From Candidatus Jettenia sp. AMX2 (GTDB taxonomy: Bacteria > Planctomycetota > Brocadiia > Brocadiales > Brocadiaceae), in NCBI GenBank assembly GCA_030583665.1, contig CP129469.1, forward strand, positions 806,001 through 870,000: a DNA stretch of 64,000 nucleotides. Direction: 5' to 3'. The translations under genes were made by a program, and so were the position numbers. This document shows, one piece after another, positions 1 to 8,334 of the stretch (within the stretch, counting starts at the first letter, position 1; each line of letters begins with the position of its first letter). The notes below the pieces were generated by a model. It worked only from the letters and a program-made list of their open reading frames with translations. It did no database searches and was not told the DNA's origin.

Positions 1-669
1 GTTCCTGCAAATTTTACGGGTGATATTATTCTTGTCATCTACCTTTTTGCATTGGGCAGGTTTTTTCTCGCGCTTTCTTCCCTTGATACCGGCAGTGCGT
101 TTGGGGGCATGGGGGGTAGCCGTGAGATGACAATTTCTTCTATGGCTGAACCCGCCATGATGCTTTCTGTTTTTACCGTTGCTATTATTGGTGGTTCTAC
201 CAATTTAAGCAATATTACCCAGGCCATGCTTCATTATAAATCATTAAGTCCCTCGCTCATGTTGGCTCTTGCCGCCCTTGCTATCGTAATTATTGCGGAA
301 GCAGGGAGGATCCCCATTGATAATCCTTTTACCCATTTAGAATTGACAATGATCCACGAGGGAATGATTCTTGAATTTTCCGGCCGGTATCTTGCTTTGA
401 TCGAATGGGCATCCAGCATGAAATTGCTCATATTGCTGACGATCCTTGTAAATACCTTTTTGCCCTGGGGTGTTGCTTCCGGTTTTACATTCCAGGCACT
501 GATTATTTCTTTTGCATTCTATATCGTCAAGATTGGATTTTTTGCATTTCTTATTGCTGTTGTTGAATCTTCTTTGGCAAAGGTGCGATTATTCCGTATA
601 CCAAACCTGTTAGGGACTTCATTTATTTTAGCGGCACTTGCGATTATTACCCATTACATAGTGAGTTGA
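1..669 (+). CDS. hyfC: Hydrogenase-4 membrane subunit C (HyfC/HycD/NuoH-like), 5' partial
   Basis: Integral membrane subunit of a group 4 [NiFe]-hydrogenase, related to NuoH of complex I; it links the peripheral catalytic arm to the ion-pumping membrane arm. The frame is open from base 1, so the gene begins outside the window. An internal ATG at 52 is not the start, because residues before it (GDIILVIYLFALGRFF) continue the first visible helix. Visible hallmarks are GMGGSREM, and EAGRIPIDNPFTHLEL followed by EGMILEFSGRYLALIEW, the NuoH-type quinone/ferredoxin-side loop. Several membrane helices follow. It is followed 6 bp later by hyfE in a tight operon. The family is clear; whether the complex should be called Hyf, Hyc or another group 4 type cannot be decided here. 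Confidence 0.9.
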   Translation, partial: VPANFTGDIILVIYLFALGRFFLALSSLDTGSAFGGMGGSREMTISSMAEPAMMLSVFTVAIIGGSTNLSNITQAMLHYKSLSPSLMLALAALAIVIIAEAGRIPIDNPFTHLELTMIHEGMILEFSGRYLALIEWASSMKLLILLTILVNTFLPWGVASGFTFQALIISFAFYIVKIGFFAFLIAVVESSLAKVRLFRIPNLLGTSFILAALAIITHYIVS

Positions 670-675
670 TTTGCT

Positions 676-1341
676 ATGCAACAACATATCATTGTTAATT
701 CTCAGATTATTGATGTCCTGGCGGTCATGATGCTTATGGCAACGGTTTTACATATTGGTACAAGCCGGTTGACCACCTGTGTGTGGGCGTACGCTATAAG
801 GTCCTTTATCCTGGCATGTGCGAGCGGACTCATTGCATATTTTTCCGGTATGTACCATATTTTTATTACTACGGGCATTACCCTTGTAATTAAGGTAATT
901 ATCATTCCGGGTTTCCTCTTTTATATTATAAAAAAAGTCGGGATTAAAAAAGAGGTAGAATCTTATCTTAGTTCTACCTTGTCGCTGCTTGGTTCATGTG
1001 GCATTATCCTTATTGCATATTATGCGGCAGAACCTATTATACGATTTGAAACTACCTTCATGAAGCATTGCCTGCCTGTGTCGATAGCCATTACCCTTTT
1101 AGGATTTTTTACCATGATTACCAGGAAAAAAGCCATTACACAGATACTTGGCCTTTTAGCGATGGAAGATGGTCTTTTCTTTGTTGCGTTATCCACATCG
1201 TACGGTATGCCTCTCATTGTAGAGTTAGGCGTATTTTTTGATATCCTGGTGAGTGTAATCATTATGGGTATTTATGTGTACAGGATTAAAGAAACGTTCG
1301 AGACTACTGATACTGATTTTTTAAGAGAACTCAAGGAATAG
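676..1341 (+). CDS. hyfE: Hydrogenase-4 membrane subunit E (HyfE-like)
   Basis: A 221-residue hydrophobic protein with about six to seven membrane segments and a charged C-terminus (YRIKETFETTDTDFLRELKE). Size and position between HyfC and HyfF homologues match HyfE, an extended relative of NuoK/MrpC. It is a structural part of the proton- or sodium-translocating membrane arm. It starts with ATG 6 bp after hyfC and ends 1 bp before hyfF, so translation is probably coupled. No HyfD homologue lies between C and E, unlike E. coli hyfABCDEFGHIJ. The call rests on context and general sequence character more than on a single motif. Confidence 0.8.
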   Translation: MQQHIIVNSQIIDVLAVMMLMATVLHIGTSRLTTCVWAYAIRSFILACASGLIAYFSGMYHIFITTGITLVIKVIIIPGFLFYIIKKVGIKKEVESYLSSTLSLLGSCGIILIAYYAAEPIIRFETTFMKHCLPVSIAITLLGFFTMITRKKAITQILGLLAMEDGLFFVALSTSYGMPLIVELGVFFDILVSVIIMGIYVYRIKETFETTDTDFLRELKE

Positions 1342-1342
1342 A

Positions 1343-2818
1343 ATGCTTATATCAATTTTTCTCATTATGCCACTGATGACTGCCATTGCCTGTGTTCTTA
1401 TAAAAAAACACAGCATATCGAAATATGTAAGTGTAGCCGGCAGTTTCATCCTTTTGCTCTACACGGTATACCTTAATTATAATATTTATCTTCATTATTC
1501 ATTAAAAGAACTCAATGGCTTTTTCTATGTAGATGCCCTTAGCATGCTTACTGCACAGATTGTCAGTGTTGTTGGTTTCGCTGCTGCCTTATATTCGGTT
1601 GGTTATATGGATGCAGAACTCCAGGAGGCAGCGTTTCCCGAAAAGAGATTGCGGTGGTATTACTTTCTTTTTCACAGCTTTATTTTTACCATGTTAGCGG
1701 TGTGTGTGACCAACAATCTTGGTATTATGTGGGTGGCTATTGAAGCTACAACCTTGTCTACTACATTCCTGGTGGGTTTTTATAATAAAAAATCTCATCA
1801 GGAAGCAGCATGGAAATATATCATCATCTGCACCGTGGGGATTACCCTGGCGTTATTTGGCGTTATTCTTACCTACCATTCGTCAAAAGATGTGATGGGT
1901 GAAATTGGATATGCGCTGAATTGGACGGACCTGCTTGCTGTGGCGGACAGGTTTGAACCTCATCTGATGAAACTTGCCTTTCTCTTTATTATCATTGGAT
2001 ATGGAACAAAGGCTGGACTTGCGCCCATGCATACGTGGCTGCCCGATGCCCATAGTCAGGCACCGTCGCCCATTAGTGCCTTATTTTCCGGTGTATTATT
2101 AAATTGTTCCTTGTACGGCATCATTCGTTTTCATATTATTACGTCAAAGTGCCTTGGCCCAAATTTTTCGTGTACCCTTTTGATGTCGTTCGGACTTGTT
2201 TCCGTTATGGTTTCCATACCTTTTATTCTTGTACAAAGGGACTATAAGCGATTATTTGCCTTTAGTAGTATTGAACACATCGGTTTTATTGCGCTCGGTT
2301 TGGGTTTTGGCGGCGTATATAGCATTTATGGCGCGGAGCTTCATACTTTCAATCATGCGGTAGCAAAATCGCTCCTGTTTTTTTGCGGGGGTAATTTATT
2401 CTTAAAATATAAAACAAGGGAAATGGAATCCATAAAAGGGGTTATCAGAACAATGCCCGTTACCGGAATAATTTTGATTATCGCTGTCTTTGCCATTACG
2501 GGTATCCCGCCGTTTAATATATTTGTCAGTGAATTTATCGTTCTGGCCGATGCCTTTTCAAGCAAGAGTACATTTGTTCTTATATTTACATCATTACTTA
2601 TTGTATTTCTCGTACTTATTTTTATTGGTTATACAAATAATATATTTAAGATGATTTTTGGAGAACCTACAGATAACATTGTCCAGGGGGAAATAAACAG
2701 ATTTACTATTGCTGCCATGTGCTTCTTGCTGGTCTTTGTATTGATTATTAGTTTCTACGTACCACCCATCATGCGGGAAATACTCAGGCAAATTTCCGAT
2801 ATTATGAGGAATGCATAA
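1343..2818 (+). CDS. hyfF: Hydrogenase-4 antiporter-like subunit F (HyfF/ND2-ND4-ND5 family)
   Basis: A 491-residue polytopic protein of the Mrp-antiporter/NuoL-M-N family, the proton-translocating unit of complex I and group 4 hydrogenases. The proton_antipo_M core is recognisable from WVAIEATTLSTTFLVGFY (about residue 130) through GYGTKAGLAPMHTWLPDAHS and PSPISALFSGVLLN (about 220-250) to the FAFSSIEHIGFIALGLG segment (about 310). The lysine of GTKAGLAPMH and the WLPDAH motif are the conserved ion-path residues of this family. Its last base overlaps the first base of the hyfG start codon (2818). A second antiporter-like subunit (HyfB) would be expected upstream of the window. Confidence 0.9.
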   Translation: MLISIFLIMPLMTAIACVLIKKHSISKYVSVAGSFILLLYTVYLNYNIYLHYSLKELNGFFYVDALSMLTAQIVSVVGFAAALYSVGYMDAELQEAAFPEKRLRWYYFLFHSFIFTMLAVCVTNNLGIMWVAIEATTLSTTFLVGFYNKKSHQEAAWKYIIICTVGITLALFGVILTYHSSKDVMGEIGYALNWTDLLAVADRFEPHLMKLAFLFIIIGYGTKAGLAPMHTWLPDAHSQAPSPISALFSGVLLNCSLYGIIRFHIITSKCLGPNFSCTLLMSFGLVSVMVSIPFILVQRDYKRLFAFSSIEHIGFIALGLGFGGVYSIYGAELHTFNHAVAKSLLFFCGGNLFLKYKTREMESIKGVIRTMPVTGIILIIAVFAITGIPPFNIFVSEFIVLADAFSSKSTFVLIFTSLLIVFLVLIFIGYTNNIFKMIFGEPTDNIVQGEINRFTIAAMCFLLVFVLIISFYVPPIMREILRQISDIMRNA

Positions 2819-4410
2819 TGGGAAATCACAGGCAACTTTTTATTGACGAATTAGCGAATCAGTTCAAAGATACTGTCATCATTGTGAAAAGTTTTCTGGA
2901 AAATGAAATTTATATTTCTGTGAAAAAGGAAAATCTTTTGGATGTGTGCGTTTATATATGTGGAAACCTGCATGCGGGTCTTTCGTCGATGATATGTAAC
3001 GACGAAAGAAGTCTGAATGGAAATTTCAGGATTTACTACGTTTTTTCTATACCTCGCGCAGATATGTTTTTGATTGTTCATATACCCGTAAGTGAAGACC
3101 ATCCGGAATTCCCCTCAATTACCCCAAAAATACCCGCAGCGCTTTGGTATGAGCGTGAGATTAAGGATATGTTCGGGCTCGAACCCGTTGGGCATCCTGA
3201 CCCTTCTACGCTTGTGCTTCATGGCAATATGCCGGAGAGAACGTATCCTTTACGTAAGGATTTTGATGCAAATACCCGTATACCCCTTCGGGAATCCAGA
3301 ATGCCATTTTTTAAAGTAGAAGGTGAAGGGGTTTTTGAAATTCCTGTGGGTCCCATCCATGCAGGCATTATTGAACCCGGACACTTCAGGTTTAGCGCTG
3401 TCGGTGACAGCATCTATTACCTTGACGCAAAATTGTTTTATACACACAAGGGTACAGAAAAGCTGTTTGAGACGATGCCATATACAAAGGCATTGTTCCT
3501 TGCCGAGCGAATCTGCGGTGTTTGTGCGGCTTCACATGCAACAGGATACTGTCAGGCCATTGAAAAGGTGGCGGGTGTCGAAATTCCACCGCGTGCAAAA
3601 TTTATAAGGACCATTGTTTTGGAACTGGAGAGGCTTTATAACCATATTGGCGATGTTGGCAATATCTGCGCAGGTGCAGCCTTTCTCCTGGGAAACTCAC
3701 ATGGTTTCAGGATTCGTGAACGCATACAGCAGCTTAACGAAACTATTTGTGGTAATCGTTATCTAAGAGGTATGCTTACGATTGGCGGTGTGCGTTTTGA
3801 TATTGATGATGATTTTAAAAAGTATCTCTTAAGTACCCTCGGTGATGTTAAAAAGGATTTCAGGGAGCTCGTAACGATTGTCACGGACTCATCCTCTTTA
3901 TTAGACCGGTTGGAAGCTACAGGCAGGCTATCTGCAGAAGTTGCTAAGGAGTTAGGGGTTGTTGGTGTTGCTGCACGTGCATCCGGGATTGCTACGGATA
4001 CCCGTATTATTCACCCGTATGCAGCTTATAAAGAAGTAGATTTTGACATTCCTGTCTTTTATTACGAGGGGGATGTCCTTGCAAGGTTACGGGTGAGGAT
4101 AGATGAGGTTTATCAGTCAATTTATATTATTGAACAATGTTTTGATAAAATGGCGCCGGGTCCTATAAAAACCCAGGTCAGGGAGCTTCCACCTTATAAA
4201 CAGGCATTGAGCTATGTAGAATCGCCGCGTGGTGAAAATATTTACTGGGTTATGACTGCGCCAAATAATATGCTGTTCAGATATAAGGTACGGTCTCCTT
4301 CTTTCTGTAACTGGCCGGCAATTTCATATTCAATTTCCAACGATATTGTTCCGGATTTTCCTTTGATTAACAAGAGTTTCGAATTGTGCTATTCATGTAC
4401 TGATTTATAG
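2818..4410 (+). CDS. hyfG: Group 4 [NiFe]-hydrogenase large subunit (HyfG/HycE-like, NuoC-NuoD fusion)
   Basis: Catalytic subunit of 530 residues. The N-terminal ~150 residues are a NuoC (30-kDa) domain with the typical ERE-KDMFGLEP stretch at about 122-133; the rest is a NuoD/HycE domain. Both nickel-binding cysteine pairs are present: RICGVC (C233, C236) with the following ASH, and CYSC at the very end (C524, C527). True hydrogenase activity is therefore plausible, unlike complex I NuoD. The protein stops at CTDL, three residues after the last cysteine. E. coli HycE has a C-terminal peptide after this point that a dedicated protease removes; here that extension is missing. The residue before the final pair is FEL instead of the usual DP. 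The next gene follows 3 bp downstream. Confidence 0.9.
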   Translation: MGNHRQLFIDELANQFKDTVIIVKSFLENEIYISVKKENLLDVCVYICGNLHAGLSSMICNDERSLNGNFRIYYVFSIPRADMFLIVHIPVSEDHPEFPSITPKIPAALWYEREIKDMFGLEPVGHPDPSTLVLHGNMPERTYPLRKDFDANTRIPLRESRMPFFKVEGEGVFEIPVGPIHAGIIEPGHFRFSAVGDSIYYLDAKLFYTHKGTEKLFETMPYTKALFLAERICGVCAASHATGYCQAIEKVAGVEIPPRAKFIRTIVLELERLYNHIGDVGNICAGAAFLLGNSHGFRIRERIQQLNETICGNRYLRGMLTIGGVRFDIDDDFKKYLLSTLGDVKKDFRELVTIVTDSSSLLDRLEATGRLSAEVAKELGVVGVAARASGIATDTRIIHPYAAYKEVDFDIPVFYYEGDVLARLRVRIDEVYQSIYIIEQCFDKMAPGPIKTQVRELPPYKQALSYVESPRGENIYWVMTAPNNMLFRYKVRSPSFCNWPAISYSISNDIVPDFPLINKSFELCYSCTDL

Positions 4411-4413
4411 AAT

Positions 4414-5205
4414 ATGTTTAAAAAATTTAAAAAAAGTTTCCAAACGGGTGTCGTTACCTCAAAATATCCAAAAGAAAAGGAAGCGGCTCCTTTGCGTTTT
4501 CGGGGTAGGATTGATATAGATAGCGAGCGGTGTAAGCAGTGCAATGTGTGTGTGGAGGTATGCCCGACGAATGCATATACCTGGATAGAGGAAAAGGGAA
4601 AACGATATTTACAACTCTCCCATGCCAAATGTGTTTATTGTGGAATATGCGAGGAGGCATGTCCTTACAAAGCAATCAAGATAACGAATGATTTTGAGCT
4701 TGCGGCAACAAATAAGGAAGACCTTTTAGTGAAGGCAGGGTTGGATACGACGATATCAGTTGAGGAACTCGGGGAGAAACTGAAAAAAAAGGTGTTTTCT
4801 CTATTCAGACGTTCACTCCACGTCCGTGCAGTGGATGCCGGATCTTGTAATGGTTGCGAGTGGGAGGTTGTTGCCTTATATAACAGTCCCGTACATGATC
4901 TCCAGAGGTTTGGAATTGACATAGTTGCCTCTCCGCGCCATGCTGATTGCCTGCTCGTTACAGGACCTCCAACAAGAAATCTTGAAACAGCTCTTATAAA
5001 GACGTATCATGCTACCCCGGAACCGAAGATGGTGATTGCCTTGGGTACGTGTGCATGCAGTGGTGGTATTTTCAGTAATTGTTATGCCACAAAAAATGGG
5101 ATTGATAATGTTATTCCTGTAGATGCATACATTCCCGGTTGTCCACCGCGGCCACAATCCATTATATACGGATTTCTGCTTGCATTAGAAAGGGTGCAGA
5201 AATAA
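4414..5205 (+). CDS. hyfI: Fused 2x[4Fe-4S] ferredoxin and hydrogenase small subunit (HyfH-HyfI fusion)
   Basis: A single 263-residue chain carries two subunits that are separate in E. coli. Residues ~30-90 are a polyferredoxin domain like HyfH/NuoI, with two CxxCxxCxxxC sets (C40, C43, C46, C50 and C73, C76, C79, C83). Residues ~135-263 are the NuoB-like small subunit HyfI, with the proximal cluster ligands SCNGCE (C145, C148), GTCAC (C213) and PGCPPRP (C243). It would carry electrons between ferredoxin and the Ni-Fe site in HyfG. It is the last gene of the operon; the next ~130 bp are AT-rich and no strong terminator is visible. No frameshift is needed to read both domains, so the fusion looks genuine. 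Confidence 0.9.
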   Translation: MFKKFKKSFQTGVVTSKYPKEKEAAPLRFRGRIDIDSERCKQCNVCVEVCPTNAYTWIEEKGKRYLQLSHAKCVYCGICEEACPYKAIKITNDFELAATNKEDLLVKAGLDTTISVEELGEKLKKKVFSLFRRSLHVRAVDAGSCNGCEWEVVALYNSPVHDLQRFGIDIVASPRHADCLLVTGPPTRNLETALIKTYHATPEPKMVIALGTCACSGGIFSNCYATKNGIDNVIPVDAYIPGCPPRPQSIIYGFLLALERVQK

Positions 5206-5341
5206 GGCATGAGAAAGGTATTATTTTAGCTTTTGAAATATTTCGAAAAAACTGATACTCTATTTTTAATCTTTGTTTAGTATCGAATATTAATAGAAAA
5301 CAGTATTATTTACGAGATGTGGTTTCAGGAGGGCGACATAA

Positions 5342-5803
5342 CTATTCAATCCATGTAAAAAGATATTGTTCGTTATATTGAACGTTAAATTTCTTCAAAA
5401 ACTCAAGATATTCTTCTTTGAATGTTTTTTTACGGTGATGTTCTTCTTGGTCTTTAATATATTTAATCACAGTATCTAACTGAGAATGCCCGTACGAAAA
5501 TGCCCCAAATCCTTCCTGCCACTGAAACTTTCCGGTTATCCAACGTTTCTCATTAATAAATTTTGATGAATTTGCTTTTATATCCCTTACCAGGTCAGAG
5601 ACGGCAGCATCAGGTTTTAAACTAAGCAGAACATGAACATGGTCTGGCATTCCATTAATTATATAGAGTTTTTGATCGTTACTTTTTACAATTCCTGTAA
5701 TGTATTTGTATAATTCGCCTTTCCATTCATCCCTGATAAGATTATGTCGTCCTTGAACAGAAAAGACAGTTTGTTTATAAATCTGCGTGTAAGTATTTAC
5801 AAT
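5342..5803 (-). pseudogene. tnpA: IS200/IS605-type (Y1, HUH) transposase with lost start codon
   Basis: About 153 codons of a Y1 transposase. The N-terminal motif NTYTQIYKQTVFSVQGR is followed by the HUH motif in MPDHVHVLL and by the catalytic-tyrosine region VIKYIKDQEEHH. Full-length relatives start with an ATG just before NTYTQ. Here that codon reads ATT (5801-5803), with an in-frame TGA two codons further upstream, so no normal start exists. The first ATG (5650) would remove the strand and tyrosine-binding N-terminal part. It is probably a decayed or poorly expressed copy, though start from ATT is not excluded. No passenger ORF B and no clear end hairpins were found. Such proteins are related to those that move REP-type palindromes, which are frequent in this window. 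Confidence 0.75.
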
Positions 5804-5970
5804 ATGTCACTCCAAATGGAGCTTTACGTGGTAAATCTGACATCCAAGAGATTTTTATATTTTTATAATTTCAAGTACTTAAGAAACCGATATTTTGTTG
5901 CCCTCTGTGTCTATAATAGTTGGACATTTTCCTTGTAATAGTTTAGTGTAGGGCGAGGAGGAAAACAACT

Positions 5971-6459
5971 ATGAAAAATAATGAGAAAAGCAAAGAAAAT
6001 ACTTTACAAGCGTTGGTGGAACCGGAGAGAGCCCGTAGGGCGAACGGAGGTTCCACCAACGCTCCTGCTGGCAATTGTGTCCCCGACCCAGAGGTGTCAG
6101 AAAAAGCAGCAAGACGTAAGTTTACTGCACAGTATAAGATTCGCATCCTTCGGGAGGCCGATGCCTGCACAAATCTCGGGCAGATTGGAGCACTCTTGAG
6201 AAGGGAAGGTCTTTATTCGTCTAATCTCACTACCTGGCGCCGTCAACTGGAACGTGGCACCCTGGAGGCGCTTTCTCCAAAACGACGCGGACCAAAGGAG
6301 AAAAAATCTGATCCGGCAGCACGACGTATCAAAGAACTTGAATGCGAAATTAATTCTCTTCAGCAAAGGCTCAAACAGGCTGAAACCATTATCGAGATTC
6401 AAAAAAAAATCTCAGAAATGTTGAATATCCATTCCACTCTGATAGGAGAAAACAGATGA
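5971..6459 (+). CDS. IS3-like transposase OrfA (DNA-binding), copy 1
   Basis: A 162-residue protein with an HTH_Tnp-type domain (FTAQYKIRILREADAC, LGQIGALLRREGLYSSNLTTWRR, about residues 50-90) and a C-terminal coiled coil with heptad leucines (about 115-155), as expected for IS3-type OrfA. A Shine-Dalgarno sequence (GAGGAGG) precedes the ATG. Residues ~14-34 (ALVEPERARRANGGSTNAPA) do not resemble the family and are encoded by a 55-bp hairpin insert. It overlaps orfB by the four bases ATGA, which points to translational coupling instead of the -1 frameshift used by many IS3 elements. Confidence 0.85.
   Translation: MKNNEKSKENTLQALVEPERARRANGGSTNAPAGNCVPDPEVSEKAARRKFTAQYKIRILREADACTNLGQIGALLRREGLYSSNLTTWRRQLERGTLEALSPKRRGPKEKKSDPAARRIKELECEINSLQQRLKQAETIIEIQKKISEMLNIHSTLIGENR
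6009..6063 (+). repeat. Hairpin element embedded in frame in orfA
   Basis: Perfect 15-bp inverted repeat (AGCGTTGGTGGAACC at 6009-6023 and its complement at 6049-6063) around a 25-bp loop that holds a smaller palindrome (GCCCGTAGGGC). It lies wholly inside the coding sequence and keeps the frame open. The same hairpin is in copy 2 at 10319-10373. Confidence 0.85.
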
Positions 6460-7451
6460 TGCTTGCCGTTGAATCACTTGCCAAAGAGATTCGTATGAAA
6501 AATGCCTGTGAAACGTTGGGCATCCCACGGGCAAGTTATTACTACTACCAGAAAAATATTCAGCAAAGGCGTATCACGGTAAAACCACCTCTGGCATTGT
6601 CTCCCACGGAGGAACACATCATACTTGATACCTTACACTCTGAGCGTTTTTGTGATAAGTCTCCCCGGCAAGTATATACAACCCTCCTGGATGAAGGGGT
6701 CTATCTGTGTTCTGTAAGAACTCTGTATCGTCTCCTGGAAAAACACCACGAGGTAAGGGAACGAAGAAACCTGTTACGTCACCCCGTATATCAGAAACCT
6801 GAACTCCTGGCAACTGCTCCCAATCAGGTATGGTCCTGGGATATCACAAAACTGAAAGGGCCAACAAAATGGAGTTATTTTTATCTCTATGTGATCCTTG
6901 ACATCTTCAGTCGCTATGTGGTCGGCTGGATGGTTGCACACAGGGAACAAGCGGCTCTGGCTGAAAGGTTGATACGTGAGACTGCCAACAAACAGGGTAT
7001 TCAACCTGGACAACTGATTATTCATGCTGACCGGGGATCAAGTATGACTTCTAAACCAGTTGCCTTTCTGCTCTCTGACCTGGGGATTACAAAAAGCCAC
7101 TCCAGGCCTTACGTCAGTAATGATAATCCCTATTCTGAATCACAGTTTAAAACCCTTAAGTATCATCCTGAATTCCCTGGATTTTTTACCTCTATTGAAT
7201 CTTCCAGAATATTCTGTAAGAATTTCTTTCTCTGGTACAATACGGAACACTATCATTCAGGCATCGGACTCTTTACTCCCGAATCTGTTCATTATGGACG
7301 TACAGATCATATTGTGAAAGAACGAAGCCGTGTGTTAAAGACCGCTTTTGAAAAACATCCGGAACGGTTCAAGGGAAAAGTACCTGAACCTCCACGTTTA
7401 CCACAGGCTGCATGGATTAATCAACCAAAACGGGAAAATACACTATCGTGA
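6456..7451 (+). CDS. IS3-like transposase OrfB (DDE integrase), copy 1
   Basis: A 331-residue rve-type integrase. N-terminal residues ~20-100 form an HTH_21-like region (GIPRASYYYYQK; SPRQVYTTLLDEG). The catalytic core carries the DDE triad: the D of VWSWDITKL, the D of IIHADRGSS and the E of NPYSESQFKTLKY. It starts at ATGATG overlapping the orfA stop. It catalyses strand transfer of the element together with OrfA. It differs from copy 2 by one visible residue (TAFEKHPE here, TAFKKHPE there), so both copies are recent and probably functional. Confidence 0.9.
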   Translation: MMLAVESLAKEIRMKNACETLGIPRASYYYYQKNIQQRRITVKPPLALSPTEEHIILDTLHSERFCDKSPRQVYTTLLDEGVYLCSVRTLYRLLEKHHEVRERRNLLRHPVYQKPELLATAPNQVWSWDITKLKGPTKWSYFYLYVILDIFSRYVVGWMVAHREQAALAERLIRETANKQGIQPGQLIIHADRGSSMTSKPVAFLLSDLGITKSHSRPYVSNDNPYSESQFKTLKYHPEFPGFFTSIESSRIFCKNFFLWYNTEHYHSGIGLFTPESVHYGRTDHIVKERSRVLKTAFEKHPERFKGKVPEPPRLPQAAWINQPKRENTLS

Positions 7452-7494
7452 GAGTCTAAATTCTTTAAAAAAATGTCTAATTTTCATTGACACA

Positions 7495-8334
7495 TTCCGT
7501 TGCTCAATTAATTAAATTCTTAAATAACAAGAACTTAACAATTAGACCTTTCGATTGTTGGTTCAATAGCTCCGTTAGGAGCGGTATGTTAATAAAAAAA
7601 TAATTTATACCAATGTTAATCTCCAGAGGAGCGGTATATAAGGTACGTAAATAATCGAAGAGCAAAGTCGTTCATAGAGATGAGGTCCATATATCGCTCC
7701 TTTGGAGATTTGTTTTCGTGTTTCGTTTTAGCTATTGATATTTCACCCCTACGAGGTTATTTTTCAAAAAACTAATGTGTTATCTAAAAGTAACGTTAGC
7801 CTGAAACAATATATGCAGTTTTATGATATTTGTCAATAATTTGTTGACATTGCCTTGTTTTTGTATTAGCTTTGCATCGGTTTTAGTTTTTGTTCTGGTA
7901 AAGGACAGGAACTGCATGGCAAGTTGTCATGAGTAAAGTAATAAATAACTTGATCGTATAGGAATTTTCATTTTAATGAAGCGGGTTTGCGGGGAGGTGT
8001 AGTTATAAGGTTGGTGATGGTAATATGATACGATAGTGTTTGTCCCAGTTCGTGATCAGAACACTGTCAGGGTTGAGAACCCTGACAGTGTTAATTTCCA
8101 TTCAACCCTACGTATGGCTAAAAACAAAGTCGCCGAAGGCTTAATTTAATGTATAGGAATTTCAAACAGTTAGTCCCTCCCCCCTGTCTGCGTGCTGTCG
8201 CACAAGCACGGGCAGGGAGGTTAGGTGGGGGTGAAAGGAACAATCTGTGATCACCCTCCCTTAATCCCTCCCGTCAAGGGAGGGAAAATGTGTTTTTTAG
8301 TTACCGAAGGCCTAATTCATGGGTAAATATGAGG
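7495..8334. other. Gene-free repeat region between the inverted IS copies
   Basis: No convincing coding sequence. It holds three short palindromes of the form GCTCC-n-GGAGC (7569-7582, about 7621-7631 and 7696-7707), two followed by GCGGTAT and one preceded by ATATC, like REP sequences. It also holds copy A of a ~190-bp dispersed repeat, and near 8170-8290 a stretch of TCCCTCCC and GGGAGGG motifs. It looks like a repeat sink made of remnants. Confidence 0.6.
7957..8148 (+). repeat. Dispersed ~190-bp repeat with hairpin, copy A
   Basis: Nearly identical, in inverted orientation, to 54478-54672. The shared stretch runs from TATAGGAATTT to the motif AAAGTCGCCGAAGGC. Its core is a perfect hairpin with 15-bp arms (AACACTGTCAGGGTT at 8060-8074, complement at 8078-8092) and a 3-base loop. 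No ORF is inside; it is probably a non-autonomous mobile or structural-RNA-like repeat. Confidence 0.8.

Larger units (their letters stand above)
5906..7494 (+). mobile_element. IS3-family-like insertion sequence, copy 1
   Basis: A 1589-bp element with two overlapping ORFs and imperfect terminal inverted repeats of about 25 bp. The left end is TGTGTCTATAATAGTTGGAC; the right end, read inward, is TGTGTCAATGAAAATTAGAC. Ends were set by comparison with the inverted copy at 8888-10476, which has exactly the same length. No target duplication is visible. Instead both copies share the same 5-bp flanks (ccctc on the left, ttccg on the right), so the real ends may lie slightly further out. Confidence 0.85.
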
